From positions 186,001 to 250,000 of the forward strand of contig JAGOAZ010000004.1 in assembly GCA_017983675.1 (NCBI GenBank): a DNA stretch of 64,000 bases, given 5' to 3'. Below, in pieces: positions 1-9,208 of this stretch (positions are counted from its first letter, which is position 1; every line of letters starts with the position of its first letter). Both the position numbers and the translations under genes were made by a program. A model generated the notes under the pieces. The model made no database searches and was not told where the DNA came from. It was given only the letters and a program-made list of their open reading frames with translations. This DNA is from Fluviicola sp. Lineage in GTDB: Bacteria > Bacteroidota > Bacteroidia > Flavobacteriales_D > Crocinitomicaceae.

Positions 1-173
1 TGCAACGCACCATTTATTGCGCCCGTTTCAAATTCTTCTGGCGTGCGCACGTCCAAAATTTGTGCACTTGTGCCTTCAACAGAAAGTGCTTTATTAAAAA
101 ATAATGGAGCTAATTCACTTTGTGCAGAAGCAGTGAAAATGACAAAACTTAAAACGAATAAAAGTGTTTTCAT
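1..173 (-). CDS. Rhodanese-like domain protein, secreted (3' part outside window)
   Basis: Translating the reverse strand from the ATG at 173 gives a signal peptide (MKTLLFVLSFVIFTASAQ) and then the opening of a rhodanese domain with the motif ILDVRTPEEFETG. Only about 57 residues are inside the window, so the active-site cysteine loop cannot be seen. Rhodanese domains carry sulfur on a loop cysteine; a periplasmic single-domain form is common in Bacteroidetes. It lies downstream of the M14 peptidase on the same strand, but a TATCTTTG promoter box in the 71-base gap suggests its own transcript. The fold call is firm; the function is unknown. Confidence 0.8.
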   Translation of the reverse strand, partial: MKTLLFVLSFVIFTASAQSELAPLFFNKALSVEGTSAQILDVRTPEEFETGAINGAL

Positions 174-184
174 GATTTTTTTCT

Positions 185-192
185 CAAAGATA
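185..192 (-). promoter_or_regulatory. -7 promoter box for the rhodanese gene
   Basis: On the minus strand this reads TATCTTTG, matching the Bacteroidetes -7 consensus TAnnTTTG, 11 bases before the rhodanese ATG. No clear -33 TTG is at the usual distance. Confidence 0.55.
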
Positions 193-244
193 GCAAAGCA
201 GTTAGTATAAGAATTTGAACTTAACATTTGTTACCAATACAAAA

Positions 245-2710
245 TTACTTTCCGTGAAAAAATACCGCATTTGAAAATAAAACTTTTCCTGATTCCCAGA
301 AATTTCTAAAAAGTGGGCTATCCACAAAATAGATGAACGTACCATTTCCAATTTCACTTGCTCCAAAAACGATTCCTGTGGTCAAATGTTGTTTCGCTTT
401 GTACCCAACAAAACCAGTTAAATAGCTATCCTGTTGAATAGCACCAACATTCCAAGCGTCTTTCGATAAATTGACTAAATCTGTTGATTGTTTCAAATCA
501 TAGTAGCGAGGCAATCCAAAACAAAGAGGGTGGCTTTTATCAAGATGAACTTCATAAATTGCACCAGGAATACTTGTGCTCAAATATGCGCGCTCTCTGT
601 TTGCATACGTTGGAATTGATGTAAATGAGAGCGTATCTTCAGGAATTTGCTTCATGGATAAATTAAATTTATTGGCTTGAGCAAATTGATTCACACTTCC
701 TTCTAACGCGATAATCGTTCCTCCACGAGCGGCAAATTCAGCTAATTTTTCTGAATTAGTAATTAAATCACTGACATCTCCACTTGGAATGATTAGTACA
801 TCAAATTCTGATAAATTGATGTAATTGATATAATTCCCTGGAATTTGTGTAATCGGGTAGTGCAGTTCATTGTCGAAATAACTCCAAATTTCACCTACTG
901 ACAAACTAGAAAAATCTTCACCAGTTAATGTTGCAATACGAGGCGCTTGCGCAATAATTTTTACATCAGGTGAACCAAAATCCGAACCAGCTTGCACATA
1001 ACCACTTGAGAGTGCTACCGATTGCACCTGATTTTCACTGCATATTTTTTGTGTAATTGCTGCCCAATCACCTGAATTTACTGTTCGTAGCACCAAGATA
1101 CACCCAGGGTTGTATTTGACATCGTTTAGCTGAATTGGTTTTTCGTTGTAATGAATTTTGATACCTGCTTTCAACAATTGCGCCAATACTTTCGCTGATT
1201 GAAACGAATTGTGGGGAATCAAATAACCATAATTAGATGAAGAAGTAACAATCTTTTTTTCTGTGATGGGCTGGATTGATAAACTTATTTTTGATGCAAA
1301 TCCTTTCACACCAAAAGCATACGGTAATGACCAAGCAGTGATATCATACGTATTTGAATCACTCACAGTTGTGACAGGTTCAAATAAAACATTAGCAAGT
1401 ACACCATGGACTTGATTTGTATTAATAGCTAAAACTGCTCCTTCGGAAATGAAAACACCTTCTTTTTTGGTTTGATAATCAAATGCTTTGATATTGTTTT
1501 CTTTGACAGTTCCGTATTCAATATTATTTTTTTGAAGCAATGATTTTATTCCAGCTAATTCTTGGTCGCTTTTTGCAGTTAGTAAATAGGTTTTGTAAAA
1601 AGCAAAAGATCCTTTGCGACTATCTGCATAATATTTTTTGAAGTTTTTCACCAAGTCAGCAGCATTTGTCGAAGCGGTTTCAATGGTCGAAAGACTTGTT
1701 GTGAAATGATGTTGTACTCGGTCAACTAACGTCAAGGTATCATTCGTCTCATCGATAATCGCTAATCCGCCACCAATTCCTCCTTGTTCATAGGTCATGC
1801 CGATTGCACCATTATACATCGGATACGTATCTCCGTATGATGGATACAATAAATCAAAACGTTCTTTGGTAAAATACAACCATGCTTCTTTGTCAAAATA
1901 ACGTGTATGATTGACGCCAACTTTTGTTTGGAATTCACGTTGCCAAGGCGTAATTGTAGCATGAATTGGCTCCGCAGCTGGTGCAAAATAATACGGCTCG
2001 TCACAACCTTGTTCGTGGAAATCTACGTGAACATGTGGGTACCATTTTTGGTACAATACCGCTCGTTGTTGCGATTCAACTTGTGTTTGCCAAGCCCAAT
2101 CACGATTCAAGTCAAATAGGTAATGATTGGAACGTCCTGAAGGCCATGTTTCTTTGTGTTCACGCGATAACTCATGCGGATTTGCTTCGTGACCAACAGC
2201 GGTGTTAAAACCATTCACATAACGATCTCTTCCATCGGGATTCAAACACGGATCGATAATAACAACCGTATTTTTCAACCAATTGATAGCTTGTTCGTTT
2301 TTTTGCGCAGCAAGTTCGTACATCGTTAACAAGGCCGCTTCTGACGAGGAAGGTTCGTTTCCATGAACGTTGTAACTTAACCAGACAATCGTTGGTTGTT
2401 GTTCGTTATCACTTTTTCCAGTTGTTAAATCACAATTGTTTTGGCGAATAGCTGAAAGTTTAGCAATGTTTTCAGGTGAACTAATAATCAAGACGAACAG
2501 CGGTCTTCCTTCGTTTGTTTCGCCGTATTTTTCAAATACAACTGTTTTAGTTGCTGTTGAACTCACGTATTTTGCATACGCTTCAATTTGGTGATGACGC
2601 GTGTATCTTGTCCCGATTTTATAGCCTAAAAATGCTTCAGGAGCTTGTAATTCTTGCGCAAAGACTTGTCCAATCAAACAAATGAATAGAAGGGAAATGA
2701 TTTTTTTCAT
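245..2710 (-). CDS. Secreted M14-family zinc carboxypeptidase-like protein
   Basis: An 821-residue protein with an N-terminal signal peptide ending near FAQ (residue 19). Residues about 30-340 form an M14 peptidase domain: the zinc motif HGNE (H116, E119), NPDGR near 157-161, a likely third zinc histidine in HVDFHEQG (about 228-232) and a candidate catalytic glutamate in TYEQGG (E308). The other ~480 residues resemble the long C-terminal region of Bacteroidetes M14 proteins, with a glutamine-amidotransferase-like stretch (LIIPSGDVS, GGTIIALEGS near 640-670). No T9SS sorting domain is visible, so it is probably periplasmic. It starts 24 bases after the lpxH stop and is probably last in the lpxK-to-peptidase operon. 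Substrate unknown. Confidence 0.88.
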   Translation of the reverse strand: MKKIISLLFICLIGQVFAQELQAPEAFLGYKIGTRYTRHHQIEAYAKYVSSTATKTVVFEKYGETNEGRPLFVLIISSPENIAKLSAIRQNNCDLTTGKSDNEQQPTIVWLSYNVHGNEPSSSEAALLTMYELAAQKNEQAINWLKNTVVIIDPCLNPDGRDRYVNGFNTAVGHEANPHELSREHKETWPSGRSNHYLFDLNRDWAWQTQVESQQRAVLYQKWYPHVHVDFHEQGCDEPYYFAPAAEPIHATITPWQREFQTKVGVNHTRYFDKEAWLYFTKERFDLLYPSYGDTYPMYNGAIGMTYEQGGIGGGLAIIDETNDTLTLVDRVQHHFTTSLSTIETASTNAADLVKNFKKYYADSRKGSFAFYKTYLLTAKSDQELAGIKSLLQKNNIEYGTVKENNIKAFDYQTKKEGVFISEGAVLAINTNQVHGVLANVLFEPVTTVSDSNTYDITAWSLPYAFGVKGFASKISLSIQPITEKKIVTSSSNYGYLIPHNSFQSAKVLAQLLKAGIKIHYNEKPIQLNDVKYNPGCILVLRTVNSGDWAAITQKICSENQVQSVALSSGYVQAGSDFGSPDVKIIAQAPRIATLTGEDFSSLSVGEIWSYFDNELHYPITQIPGNYINYINLSEFDVLIIPSGDVSDLITNSEKLAEFAARGGTIIALEGSVNQFAQANKFNLSMKQIPEDTLSFTSIPTYANRERAYLSTSIPGAIYEVHLDKSHPLCFGLPRYYDLKQSTDLVNLSKDAWNVGAIQQDSYLTGFVGYKAKQHLTTGIVFGASEIGNGTFIYFVDSPLFRNFWESGKVLFSNAVFFHGK

Positions 2711-2733
2711 AGTGTAGTTTTAGTTTTCTGCGA

Positions 2734-3489
2734 TTAACGAAACGTTTCCAAGCGTAAGGTTGCTCCGTCAAAAATAGCGTATGTATTGTAGTTGATCCAT
2801 TCACCCAAATTTAAATATCGGCTATTCTCATTCAATTGAATGTCCAACGGTAGGTGACGATGACCAAAGATAAAATAATCGTAATGTTGCTTTTCTAGTT
2901 GTTCTTTGCAATACAAATACAACCATTCGTTTTCATTGCCATTAAATTTGCTATCTGAATCTCCTGTAGCAGCGCGACTTTTACGCGAAAAGTAATTTGC
3001 TAGTCCGATTCCGAAATTAGGGTGTAGTCGTGCAAAGCACCATTGTGACCAACGTGCTGCAAAAACACGTTTGAGTAATTTATAGGTTTTGTCGCCAGGA
3101 CCCAATCCATCTCCATGACCAATCAAAAATGACTGATTGTTCCACAAACGTTCGATGGGTTGACGTATAATACTAACTCCTAATTCTTTTTCGAAATAAT
3201 CGAACATCCACATGTCGTGATTTCCTGTAAAAAAGTAGATCTTAATTCCTTTTTCGACAAGTGCTGCAATTTTTCCTTGGAAGCGCACAAAACCTTTTGG
3301 AATGGCGTGTTTGTATTCGAACCAGAAATCAAAAATATCACCAACAAGATAGATTTCTTGCGCAGAATCTTCAATAGATGTTAACCAATCAATAACGCGT
3401 TTTTCACGTGCTTTCGATTGTTCTCCAGCAGGAACACCTAAATGAAAATCAGATGCAAAGTAGATATTTTTACCTGGAGAAAGCAACAT
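2734..3489 (-). CDS. lpxH: UDP-2,3-diacylglucosamine hydrolase
   Basis: A 251-residue calcineurin-like metallophosphoesterase. The metal-binding motifs are in order: SDFHLG (D14, H16), GDIFDFW (D51), GNHDMW (about 89-94), GHGDGLGPGD and FGHRHLP. This is the pattern of the lipid A enzyme that cleaves the pyrophosphate of UDP-2,3-diacylglucosamine to give lipid X on the inner face of the inner membrane. Its ATG overlaps the TAA of the upstream TlpA-like gene by one base (TAATG), so the two are probably translationally coupled. lpxK lies farther upstream on the same strand, which supports a lipid A role. Confidence 0.9.
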   Translation of the reverse strand: MLLSPGKNIYFASDFHLGVPAGEQSKAREKRVIDWLTSIEDSAQEIYLVGDIFDFWFEYKHAIPKGFVRFQGKIAALVEKGIKIYFFTGNHDMWMFDYFEKELGVSIIRQPIERLWNNQSFLIGHGDGLGPGDKTYKLLKRVFAARWSQWCFARLHPNFGIGLANYFSRKSRAATGDSDSKFNGNENEWLYLYCKEQLEKQHYDYFIFGHRHLPLDIQLNENSRYLNLGEWINYNTYAIFDGATLRLETFR

Positions 3490-4598
3490 TAGAAACCAAA
3501 AATTGTTTTTAATGCTTGTTCCAATTCAACTCCACGCAATTTTGTGTCGATGATGTTTCCGTTTTTATCTACTAAGACCGTAAATGGAATACTTGAAACT
3601 TGGTACAAACGAGCTACTTCATTCGACCATTGTTTCAAATCGGAAACGTGATATGGCCAAATTAAGTTGTCTTTTTGAATTGCTGCTAACCAATTTGCCT
3701 TTTCTTTGTCTAATGAAACACTCATGATGGTAAATCCAGCATCTTTGTATTTTTCATACAACTTCACAACGTTCGGATTTTCTTTGCGGCAAGGTCCACA
3801 CCAAGAAGCCCAAAAATCGATTAACACTACTTTTCCTCTTAAATCAGCTAATGATAAGGGTTTTCCATTGACATCATTTTGCGTAAAATTTGGTGCTGGT
3901 TTCCCAGGTGCCAATAAGTTTTGGGATTCTTTCTTCAGTTTTGCTTCATTGAATTGTTGTTTTACATTTTCAATGGTTGGAGACCCACTAAACCCATCTG
4001 TTAATTGTTTTACAATTGATTCGTAAATAGCAAATTCTTTATCCAAATCCAACGTACTCATTGCAGGTAATAAAGCTGGAGAATTGGCGTTTTTTGCAAT
4101 AAACGATTGGCGATAAGAAGTAAAGCGCATATAATCTTGTTGGAAATTTTTATTGATTTCCTCTTGTTTCTCAGGGTGTTTTTGCAGTTCTGCCATTGCA
4201 GAGTCACGGACCATATTAAATCGTTGCAATTCTACAATAATTTCATTTAACGCAACAGTTTCATCAGAACCAGTTATTGTATGATAGGCTGTAATGTTCT
4301 TCCCATCAGCGTTGATTCTGATTTTTGAACCATTTCTCAAAATCACATTCATGTGTTGGGTTCCAACACGAAGGACATAATAATCTTGAGCTGGAAGTTT
4401 CCCTTTCAATTTGTAATCACCATTTTTATCAAACTTCCCTTTGATGTGATCGACATAATGTGTACCGAAATATTGTGAGATTTTTACAGAATCTTCTGTT
4501 GTGTTAAAAATGTTTCCAGAAATCTCTACAGTAATTGGTTGCTGTGCAAGAATATTAAACGCACCAACAATACTGAAAATTAAAAGTAATTGTTTCAT
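3489..4598 (-). CDS. DUF4369-TlpA thiol-disulfide oxidoreductase (copy 1)
   Basis: A 369-residue secreted protein starting MKQLLLIF at 4598. A possible start at 4625 would run back over the previous stop and lengthen the signal peptide unnaturally. After a Sec signal ending near LAQQ, an N-terminal beta-rich DUF4369 region (about 20-120) and a helical middle precede a thioredoxin domain with the active site WCGPC (C267, C270) and the cis-proline region SSIPFT. Bacteroidetes proteins of this design reduce or isomerise disulfides in the periplasm. It follows a paralogue of the same layout with a 7-base gap. Its target may be apocytochromes or other envelope proteins; this is not visible here. 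Confidence 0.87.
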   Translation of the reverse strand: MKQLLLIFSIVGAFNILAQQPITVEISGNIFNTTEDSVKISQYFGTHYVDHIKGKFDKNGDYKLKGKLPAQDYYVLRVGTQHMNVILRNGSKIRINADGKNITAYHTITGSDETVALNEIIVELQRFNMVRDSAMAELQKHPEKQEEINKNFQQDYMRFTSYRQSFIAKNANSPALLPAMSTLDLDKEFAIYESIVKQLTDGFSGSPTIENVKQQFNEAKLKKESQNLLAPGKPAPNFTQNDVNGKPLSLADLRGKVVLIDFWASWCGPCRKENPNVVKLYEKYKDAGFTIMSVSLDKEKANWLAAIQKDNLIWPYHVSDLKQWSNEVARLYQVSSIPFTVLVDKNGNIIDTKLRGVELEQALKTIFGF

Positions 4599-4605
4599 GT
4601 TTTTT

Positions 4606-5760
4606 CTATTTAGATAAAAGTTCAATCAATTTTCGTTCCAAATCAGCCCCTCTTAATCCAACACCGACTATTTTACCTTCTTTGTTGATTAAAACAGTAT
4701 ATGGAATCCCTTGAATACCAAATTGTTTTACAATTGGAGATTCCCAACCCATTAAATCACTCACATGGTTGGGCCATAGTAAACCATCTTTTTGAATTGC
4801 TGCTTTCCATGCTGCTGGATCTTGATCCAAAGACACAGAAAAAATATCAAAACCTTTTGAATGATATTTGTTGTACAATTTCACCACATTTGGATTTTCT
4901 TGACGACATGGTGCACACCAAGATGCCCAAAAATCAACAAGTACAATTTTTCCTTTTAAAGCTGATAACGACAACGCTTTTCCAGCAGGATTTTTACTTG
5001 TAATTTCAGGAACTGATAATTCACCCGAACTATTTTTTTGGTAATTTTCAAATTCTGCTTGAATCATTCCAATTTGTTCATTCAATAATTTTGTCAAAGG
5101 AGAATCGGCATGTTCGTGGTCGAAAGCACGTCCCATTTTTACTAAAATTTCCATCATACTAGCATCCCAATTAGCAAAACCACTTTCTTGTGATGGAAAT
5201 AGAGAACTAGATAAAATAATATTGACTGGATTTCCTGGTTCTTTGTTGATTTGTTTTTTAGCAAACGAAACGATTGGTTCTCTCAGTTGCTCAAATAATG
5301 CTAATTGTCTACCTGGGTCAGTTTCTTTCATTGTTATTTCCATTTGCTGTTTGGCAAAGCGGTTAAATAACTTCATGTAAGTCGTCAAAGGTTTTGCCCA
5401 GCGCGTTCCTGAAATTTTAGGATCAATAGCGAACGTATTCATGTCACCAGAAATACTTACTTCGTCACCTTTTTCAAGCGTAAGGGCAATTGCATTTCGA
5501 TTGTCATTTTCTATAATCATGGAATAAATACCCATACCTGGGATATTTCCATTTAATTCATAACTTCCATCACTGGCAATTTTTCCTTTAGCAACAACAA
5601 TGGTACCCGATTGTGCTTGCGCTTCAATTCTAACTTCTTGATTTGCTGCATTTTTTATCATTCCAGCAACATGAAAATTGTTTTCTAAACCTCCCTCAGA
5701 AGAATTGGAGCTACAAGAAAGTAGCAAGGCAGCTGCTAGAAATGATAACAATAATTTCAT
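4606..5760 (-). CDS. DUF4369-TlpA thiol-disulfide oxidoreductase, lipoprotein (copy 2)
   Basis: A 384-residue protein with a lipoprotein signal (LLLSC, acylated Cys16), a DUF4369-like region at about 25-120 and a C-terminal TlpA thioredoxin domain with WCAPC (C282, C285) and a cis-proline GIPYT. It is a paralogue of the downstream gene: both share DFWASWC, ENPNVVKLY and a GxxLE-like C-terminal end. Only this copy looks lipid-anchored; the other should be soluble. It starts 2 bases after the gatB stop. The pair probably arose by tandem duplication and handles envelope disulfides. Confidence 0.87.
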   Translation of the reverse strand: MKLLLSFLAAALLLSCSSNSSEGGLENNFHVAGMIKNAANQEVRIEAQAQSGTIVVAKGKIASDGSYELNGNIPGMGIYSMIIENDNRNAIALTLEKGDEVSISGDMNTFAIDPKISGTRWAKPLTTYMKLFNRFAKQQMEITMKETDPGRQLALFEQLREPIVSFAKKQINKEPGNPVNIILSSSLFPSQESGFANWDASMMEILVKMGRAFDHEHADSPLTKLLNEQIGMIQAEFENYQKNSSGELSVPEITSKNPAGKALSLSALKGKIVLVDFWASWCAPCRQENPNVVKLYNKYHSKGFDIFSVSLDQDPAAWKAAIQKDGLLWPNHVSDLMGWESPIVKQFGIQGIPYTVLINKEGKIVGVGLRGADLERKLIELLSK

Positions 5761-5761
5761 A

Positions 5762-7222
5762 TTATAATTGTTGAATTAATTGACGTAATAAAGCATTAGC
5801 AGCTTTCGGATCTGCTTTTCCTCCAGATGCTTTCATGATTTGACCCATGAAAAATCCAGTTAATTGATTTTCACCACCCTTGAAACGATCTGTTTCACTT
5901 GGATTAGCTTCAAAGACACCTAGAATAATCGCTTTCAAGCTGTTTTCATCCGATTCTTGAATGATGTTTAACGATTCAGCTAGTTGCGCAACATCCGATT
6001 CAGGAGAAGCGACTAAAGCTGGAAATAATTTTTGTGAAGCAGCTGAGTGAGAGACTTTACCACTTTCAATCAAATTGATCAAATTGGCCAACTGTAGCGT
6101 TGAAACAGGAAAATCTTCCATTTCATAACCGTTTTGATTTAAGAACGATTTGACATCGCCCATGATCCAGTTAGCGGCATTTTTATAATTTTTTGTATGT
6201 GCAACAACACCTTCAAAATATAGTGCAATTGCTTTTGTATCTGTTAAAATACCCGCGTCATAGTCCGATAAACTATATTCTTTGGTGTATTTCGCAAACA
6301 AATCACGCGGCAAAGCAGGCATTTTCGATTTTACTTGTTGGATGTAAATTTCATCTACAGCAATCGGTTGTAAATCGGGCTCTGGAAAATAACGGTAATC
6401 ATTTGCGGCTTCTTTCGAACGCATCGATATCGTTGTTCCTTTCAAGGCATCAAAACTACGTGTTTCTTGAGCGATGATTTCACCTTTTTCAACTGCAATA
6501 ATTTGGCGTTCTATTTCAAATTCGATAGCACGTTGTACATTTCGAATCGAGTTCATGTTTTTCACCTCGACTTTTGTTCCAAATTCGGGCGCACCAACAA
6601 TACGGACAGATATATTGGCATCACAACGCAGTGAACCTTCTTCCATGTTTCCATCACAAATATCCAAATAACGCACTAAGCGGCGAACTTCCGTTAAATA
6701 ATTGTATGCTTCTTGGCTTGTTCGAATATCTGGCTCAGAAACGATTTCAAGTAAAGGAGTACCAGCTCTGTTTAAATCAACTAAAGTGTCAAATACATCG
6801 ACATCGTGAATTGATTTTCCGGCATCTTCTTCCATGTGTATACGCGTCAATCCAATACGTTTTTCTATACCATCTTCCGTTGGAATAATGATTTGTCCAT
6901 TCGTGCAAATTGGCGTTGTATCTTGAGTAATTTGATATCCTTTCGGTAAATCGGGATAGAAATAGTTTTTACGAGCAAAATATTGGTTGGGCGCAATGTC
7001 ACAACCACAAGCCAAACCAAGTTTCACCGCAAATTCAATCGTTTTTTTGTTCATCACGGGCAAAGTACCAGGATGCCCCAAGGTAACGACACTGATATTG
7101 GTGTTTGGCTGTGCACCATATTCATTGATATCAGAAGAATATGCTTTTGTTTTTGTAAGCAACTGAGCGTGTACTTCTAGTCCAATGACAACTTCGTATT
7201 TATCTCTAATCGATTTATCCAT
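5762..7222 (-). CDS. gatB: Aspartyl/glutamyl-tRNA(Asn/Gln) amidotransferase subunit B
   Basis: A 486-residue GatB, close to the usual length. The N-terminal catalytic region has YEVVIGLEVHAQL, the signature DLNRAGTPLLEIVSEPD and the metal/phosphate motif GNMEEGSLRCDANIS. The helical and YqeY-like tail domains follow. It activates Glu-tRNA(Gln) or Asp-tRNA(Asn) for amidation together with GatA and GatC, which are not in this window. The ATG at 7222 is preferred to a TTG at 7240, because it puts the conserved motif at the normal distance. It lies between punA and the TlpA pair with very short gaps. Confidence 0.96.
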   Translation of the reverse strand: MDKSIRDKYEVVIGLEVHAQLLTKTKAYSSDINEYGAQPNTNISVVTLGHPGTLPVMNKKTIEFAVKLGLACGCDIAPNQYFARKNYFYPDLPKGYQITQDTTPICTNGQIIIPTEDGIEKRIGLTRIHMEEDAGKSIHDVDVFDTLVDLNRAGTPLLEIVSEPDIRTSQEAYNYLTEVRRLVRYLDICDGNMEEGSLRCDANISVRIVGAPEFGTKVEVKNMNSIRNVQRAIEFEIERQIIAVEKGEIIAQETRSFDALKGTTISMRSKEAANDYRYFPEPDLQPIAVDEIYIQQVKSKMPALPRDLFAKYTKEYSLSDYDAGILTDTKAIALYFEGVVAHTKNYKNAANWIMGDVKSFLNQNGYEMEDFPVSTLQLANLINLIESGKVSHSAASQKLFPALVASPESDVAQLAESLNIIQESDENSLKAIILGVFEANPSETDRFKGGENQLTGFFMGQIMKASGGKADPKAANALLRQLIQQL

Positions 7223-7246
7223 TTTGATACGTTCTCTCAATAAGTA

Positions 7247-8062
7247 TTATAAACGAGCAATTAATTCGCTCATGATTAAGGTCATTTTTGGTTCTTGTCT
7301 GCTAGCGACTGCAATCACATCTTCGACACTTACTTTTTTAATTTTTCCCGGTACACCTAAATCCGTAATAATCGAAATAGCGAAACAAGGGATTTCCATG
7401 TGACGGGCAACGATTACTTCTGGAACGGTTGACATACCAACTGCATCAGCTCCAATGACACGAACGTATTTGTATTCTGCTGGAGTTTCTAAAGTTGGTC
7501 CAGTTAAAGCTGCATAGGTTCCAACGGATACTTTGATGTTGTTTTCAGCAGCAATCGTTTGCGCTAAAGCAATCATACTTTCATCATAAGGATCAGACAT
7601 ATCAGGGAAACGTGGTCCTAATTCCGGGTAATTTTTCCCAATCAACGGATGAGCTGGAAACAAATTGATATGGTCGTTCAAAATCATGATTTCGCCCACT
7701 TCAAAGTCAGGATTAACGCCTCCTGAAGCATTTGAAACAAATAAACGTTCAATTCCTAACGATTTCATCACGCGTACAGGGAAAGTTACTTGTTGCATGG
7801 TGTAACCTTCGTAATAATGGAAACGTCCTTGCATAGCAACAACTGATTTTCCACCCAATTTTCCGAAAATTAACTTACCAGAATGACTCTCAACTGTAGA
7901 AACAGGAAAGTGAGGAATATCTTGGTAAGCGATTTCGTCAATAATTTCAATTTCTTTTACCAATCCACCTAAACCGGTTCCTAAAATTATCCCGATACTT
8001 GGATTTACTTGTGTTTTTGTGTTGATGAAATCAACTGCTTCTTTCATTTGAGTTAGCAACAT
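7247..8062 (-). CDS. punA: Purine nucleoside phosphorylase (trimeric type)
   Basis: A 271-residue protein of the class I PNP/MTAP family: the phosphate loop GIILGTGLGGL near 24-34, the MQGRFHYYEGY motif, VSNASGGVN, and VGMSTVPEVIVARH for base and ribose contacts. It splits purine nucleosides with phosphate for salvage. The start at 8062 overlaps lpxK by 32 bases. An in-frame ATG at 8047 (MKEAVDFIN) is an equally credible start. The gatB gene follows after about 25 bases. Confidence 0.93.
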   Translation of the reverse strand: MLLTQMKEAVDFINTKTQVNPSIGIILGTGLGGLVKEIEIIDEIAYQDIPHFPVSTVESHSGKLIFGKLGGKSVVAMQGRFHYYEGYTMQQVTFPVRVMKSLGIERLFVSNASGGVNPDFEVGEIMILNDHINLFPAHPLIGKNYPELGPRFPDMSDPYDESMIALAQTIAAENNIKVSVGTYAALTGPTLETPAEYKYVRVIGADAVGMSTVPEVIVARHMEIPCFAISIITDLGVPGKIKKVSVEDVIAVASRQEPKMTLIMSELIARL

Positions 8063-9071
8063 AACCGTGAATTATATCTTTAAATTGTTGTTCGTTTTTA
8101 ATTGTAATGTCCATTGGTTGAATGAAAATAGGCACCTGACAAGCAGCTAATTCCTTTTTCCATTTCTCCAATTTCACAGCATCTTTTTCAGTAATGATGA
8201 TTGCTGTGCTTTCGTGTGCAAAATTAGCAACTTTTTGCTGAATTTTTTGAATATCCGATCGATCAAATTCATGATGATCTGCAAATCGTATCGAATGTGT
8301 AGTTGCTTGTTGCGAAAAATGCTGAACAAGTTGACTTGGATTTGCAATTGCTGTGACGATAATCACCTGTTTTACAGGTTTCCAAGTTTCATCCAAAAAG
8401 GGGATAGGAGTACTGTAATTGATAGAAGAAAAGAAAACTATATCCGATTGCACGTTTAATTTTCTTTGAATTATTTGTTGTTTTTCTTCACTTAAATTAG
8501 CAGGACATTTTGTAATCAAGACCAACGATGCTCTTTTGATTCCGGAAGCAGGTTCTCTTAGATTTCCTGCAGGGAAAGTAAAATCGTTGTAAATCAAGCG
8601 GTCATATGTCATCAAAACAATGGAGCAATTTGCAGCAACAGCTCGGTGTTGGAAAGCATCATCTAATAAAATGAGGCTGTTTGGATGATTTTTTCGAATC
8701 CATTCAACTCCTATTTTTCTTTTTTCAGCAACGATTACTGGAACTTTTTGTTGGAAGCGTTGCCAATACATCATTGGTTCATCACCGATTTCAGTAGCTG
8801 TTGAATGCTCATTTGCACAAACTAATCCGGTTGTTTTTCTACCGTAACCACGCGATAAAATAACGGGATTATCACCTTTAAATTCGTTTGCTAAATAGGC
8901 TGTCAATGGAGATTTCCCTGTTCCGCCAACTGTAATGTTTCCGATACAAATTGCTGGTCCAGGAATGTTATAGGTAGCAAAAAAACCTCGATCATACAGC
9001 CAATTTCGTAACAGTAAAATGCTACTGTAAATCCAAGAAAACGGAAGTAAAATAAGGCGAACTCCTTGCAT
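8031..9071 (-). CDS. lpxK: Tetraacyldisaccharide 4'-kinase
   Basis: A 346-residue LpxK with an N-terminal membrane-associated helix (residues 3-25), the Walker A motif GGTGKSP at about 49-55, SRGYGRK, GDEPMM and the ILLDDAFQHR motif. It phosphorylates the lipid A disaccharide precursor at the 4' position at the inner membrane. It is the first gene of the minus-strand run and overlaps punA. The 137 bases upstream are shared with the divergent Nif3-like gene; I could not find a clear -7 box on the lpxK side. Confidence 0.94.
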   Translation of the reverse strand: MQGVRLILLPFSWIYSSILLLRNWLYDRGFFATYNIPGPAICIGNITVGGTGKSPLTAYLANEFKGDNPVILSRGYGRKTTGLVCANEHSTATEIGDEPMMYWQRFQQKVPVIVAEKRKIGVEWIRKNHPNSLILLDDAFQHRAVAANCSIVLMTYDRLIYNDFTFPAGNLREPASGIKRASLVLITKCPANLSEEKQQIIQRKLNVQSDIVFFSSINYSTPIPFLDETWKPVKQVIIVTAIANPSQLVQHFSQQATTHSIRFADHHEFDRSDIQKIQQKVANFAHESTAIIITEKDAVKLEKWKKELAACQVPIFIQPMDITIKNEQQFKDIIHGYVANSNERSS

Positions 9072-9184
9072 GGGTTAAAAATAAGGAAAAACCTGCACTT
9101 TTTGGCTTGCTGTGCGATAAAAAGTATGTTAAAGTCCTGAATAAGTCAACTTTTGAACGTATAATAAAACTCACTTTAAAACAG

Positions 9185-9192
9185 TAAATTTG
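9185..9192 (+). promoter_or_regulatory. -7 promoter box for the Nif3-like gene
   Basis: TAAATTTG matches TAnnTTTG and lies 16 bases before the ATG at 9209. No TTG occurs at the usual -33 spacing. Confidence 0.45.
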
Positions 9193-9208
9193 TACAAAAT
9201 TGAAGTAG

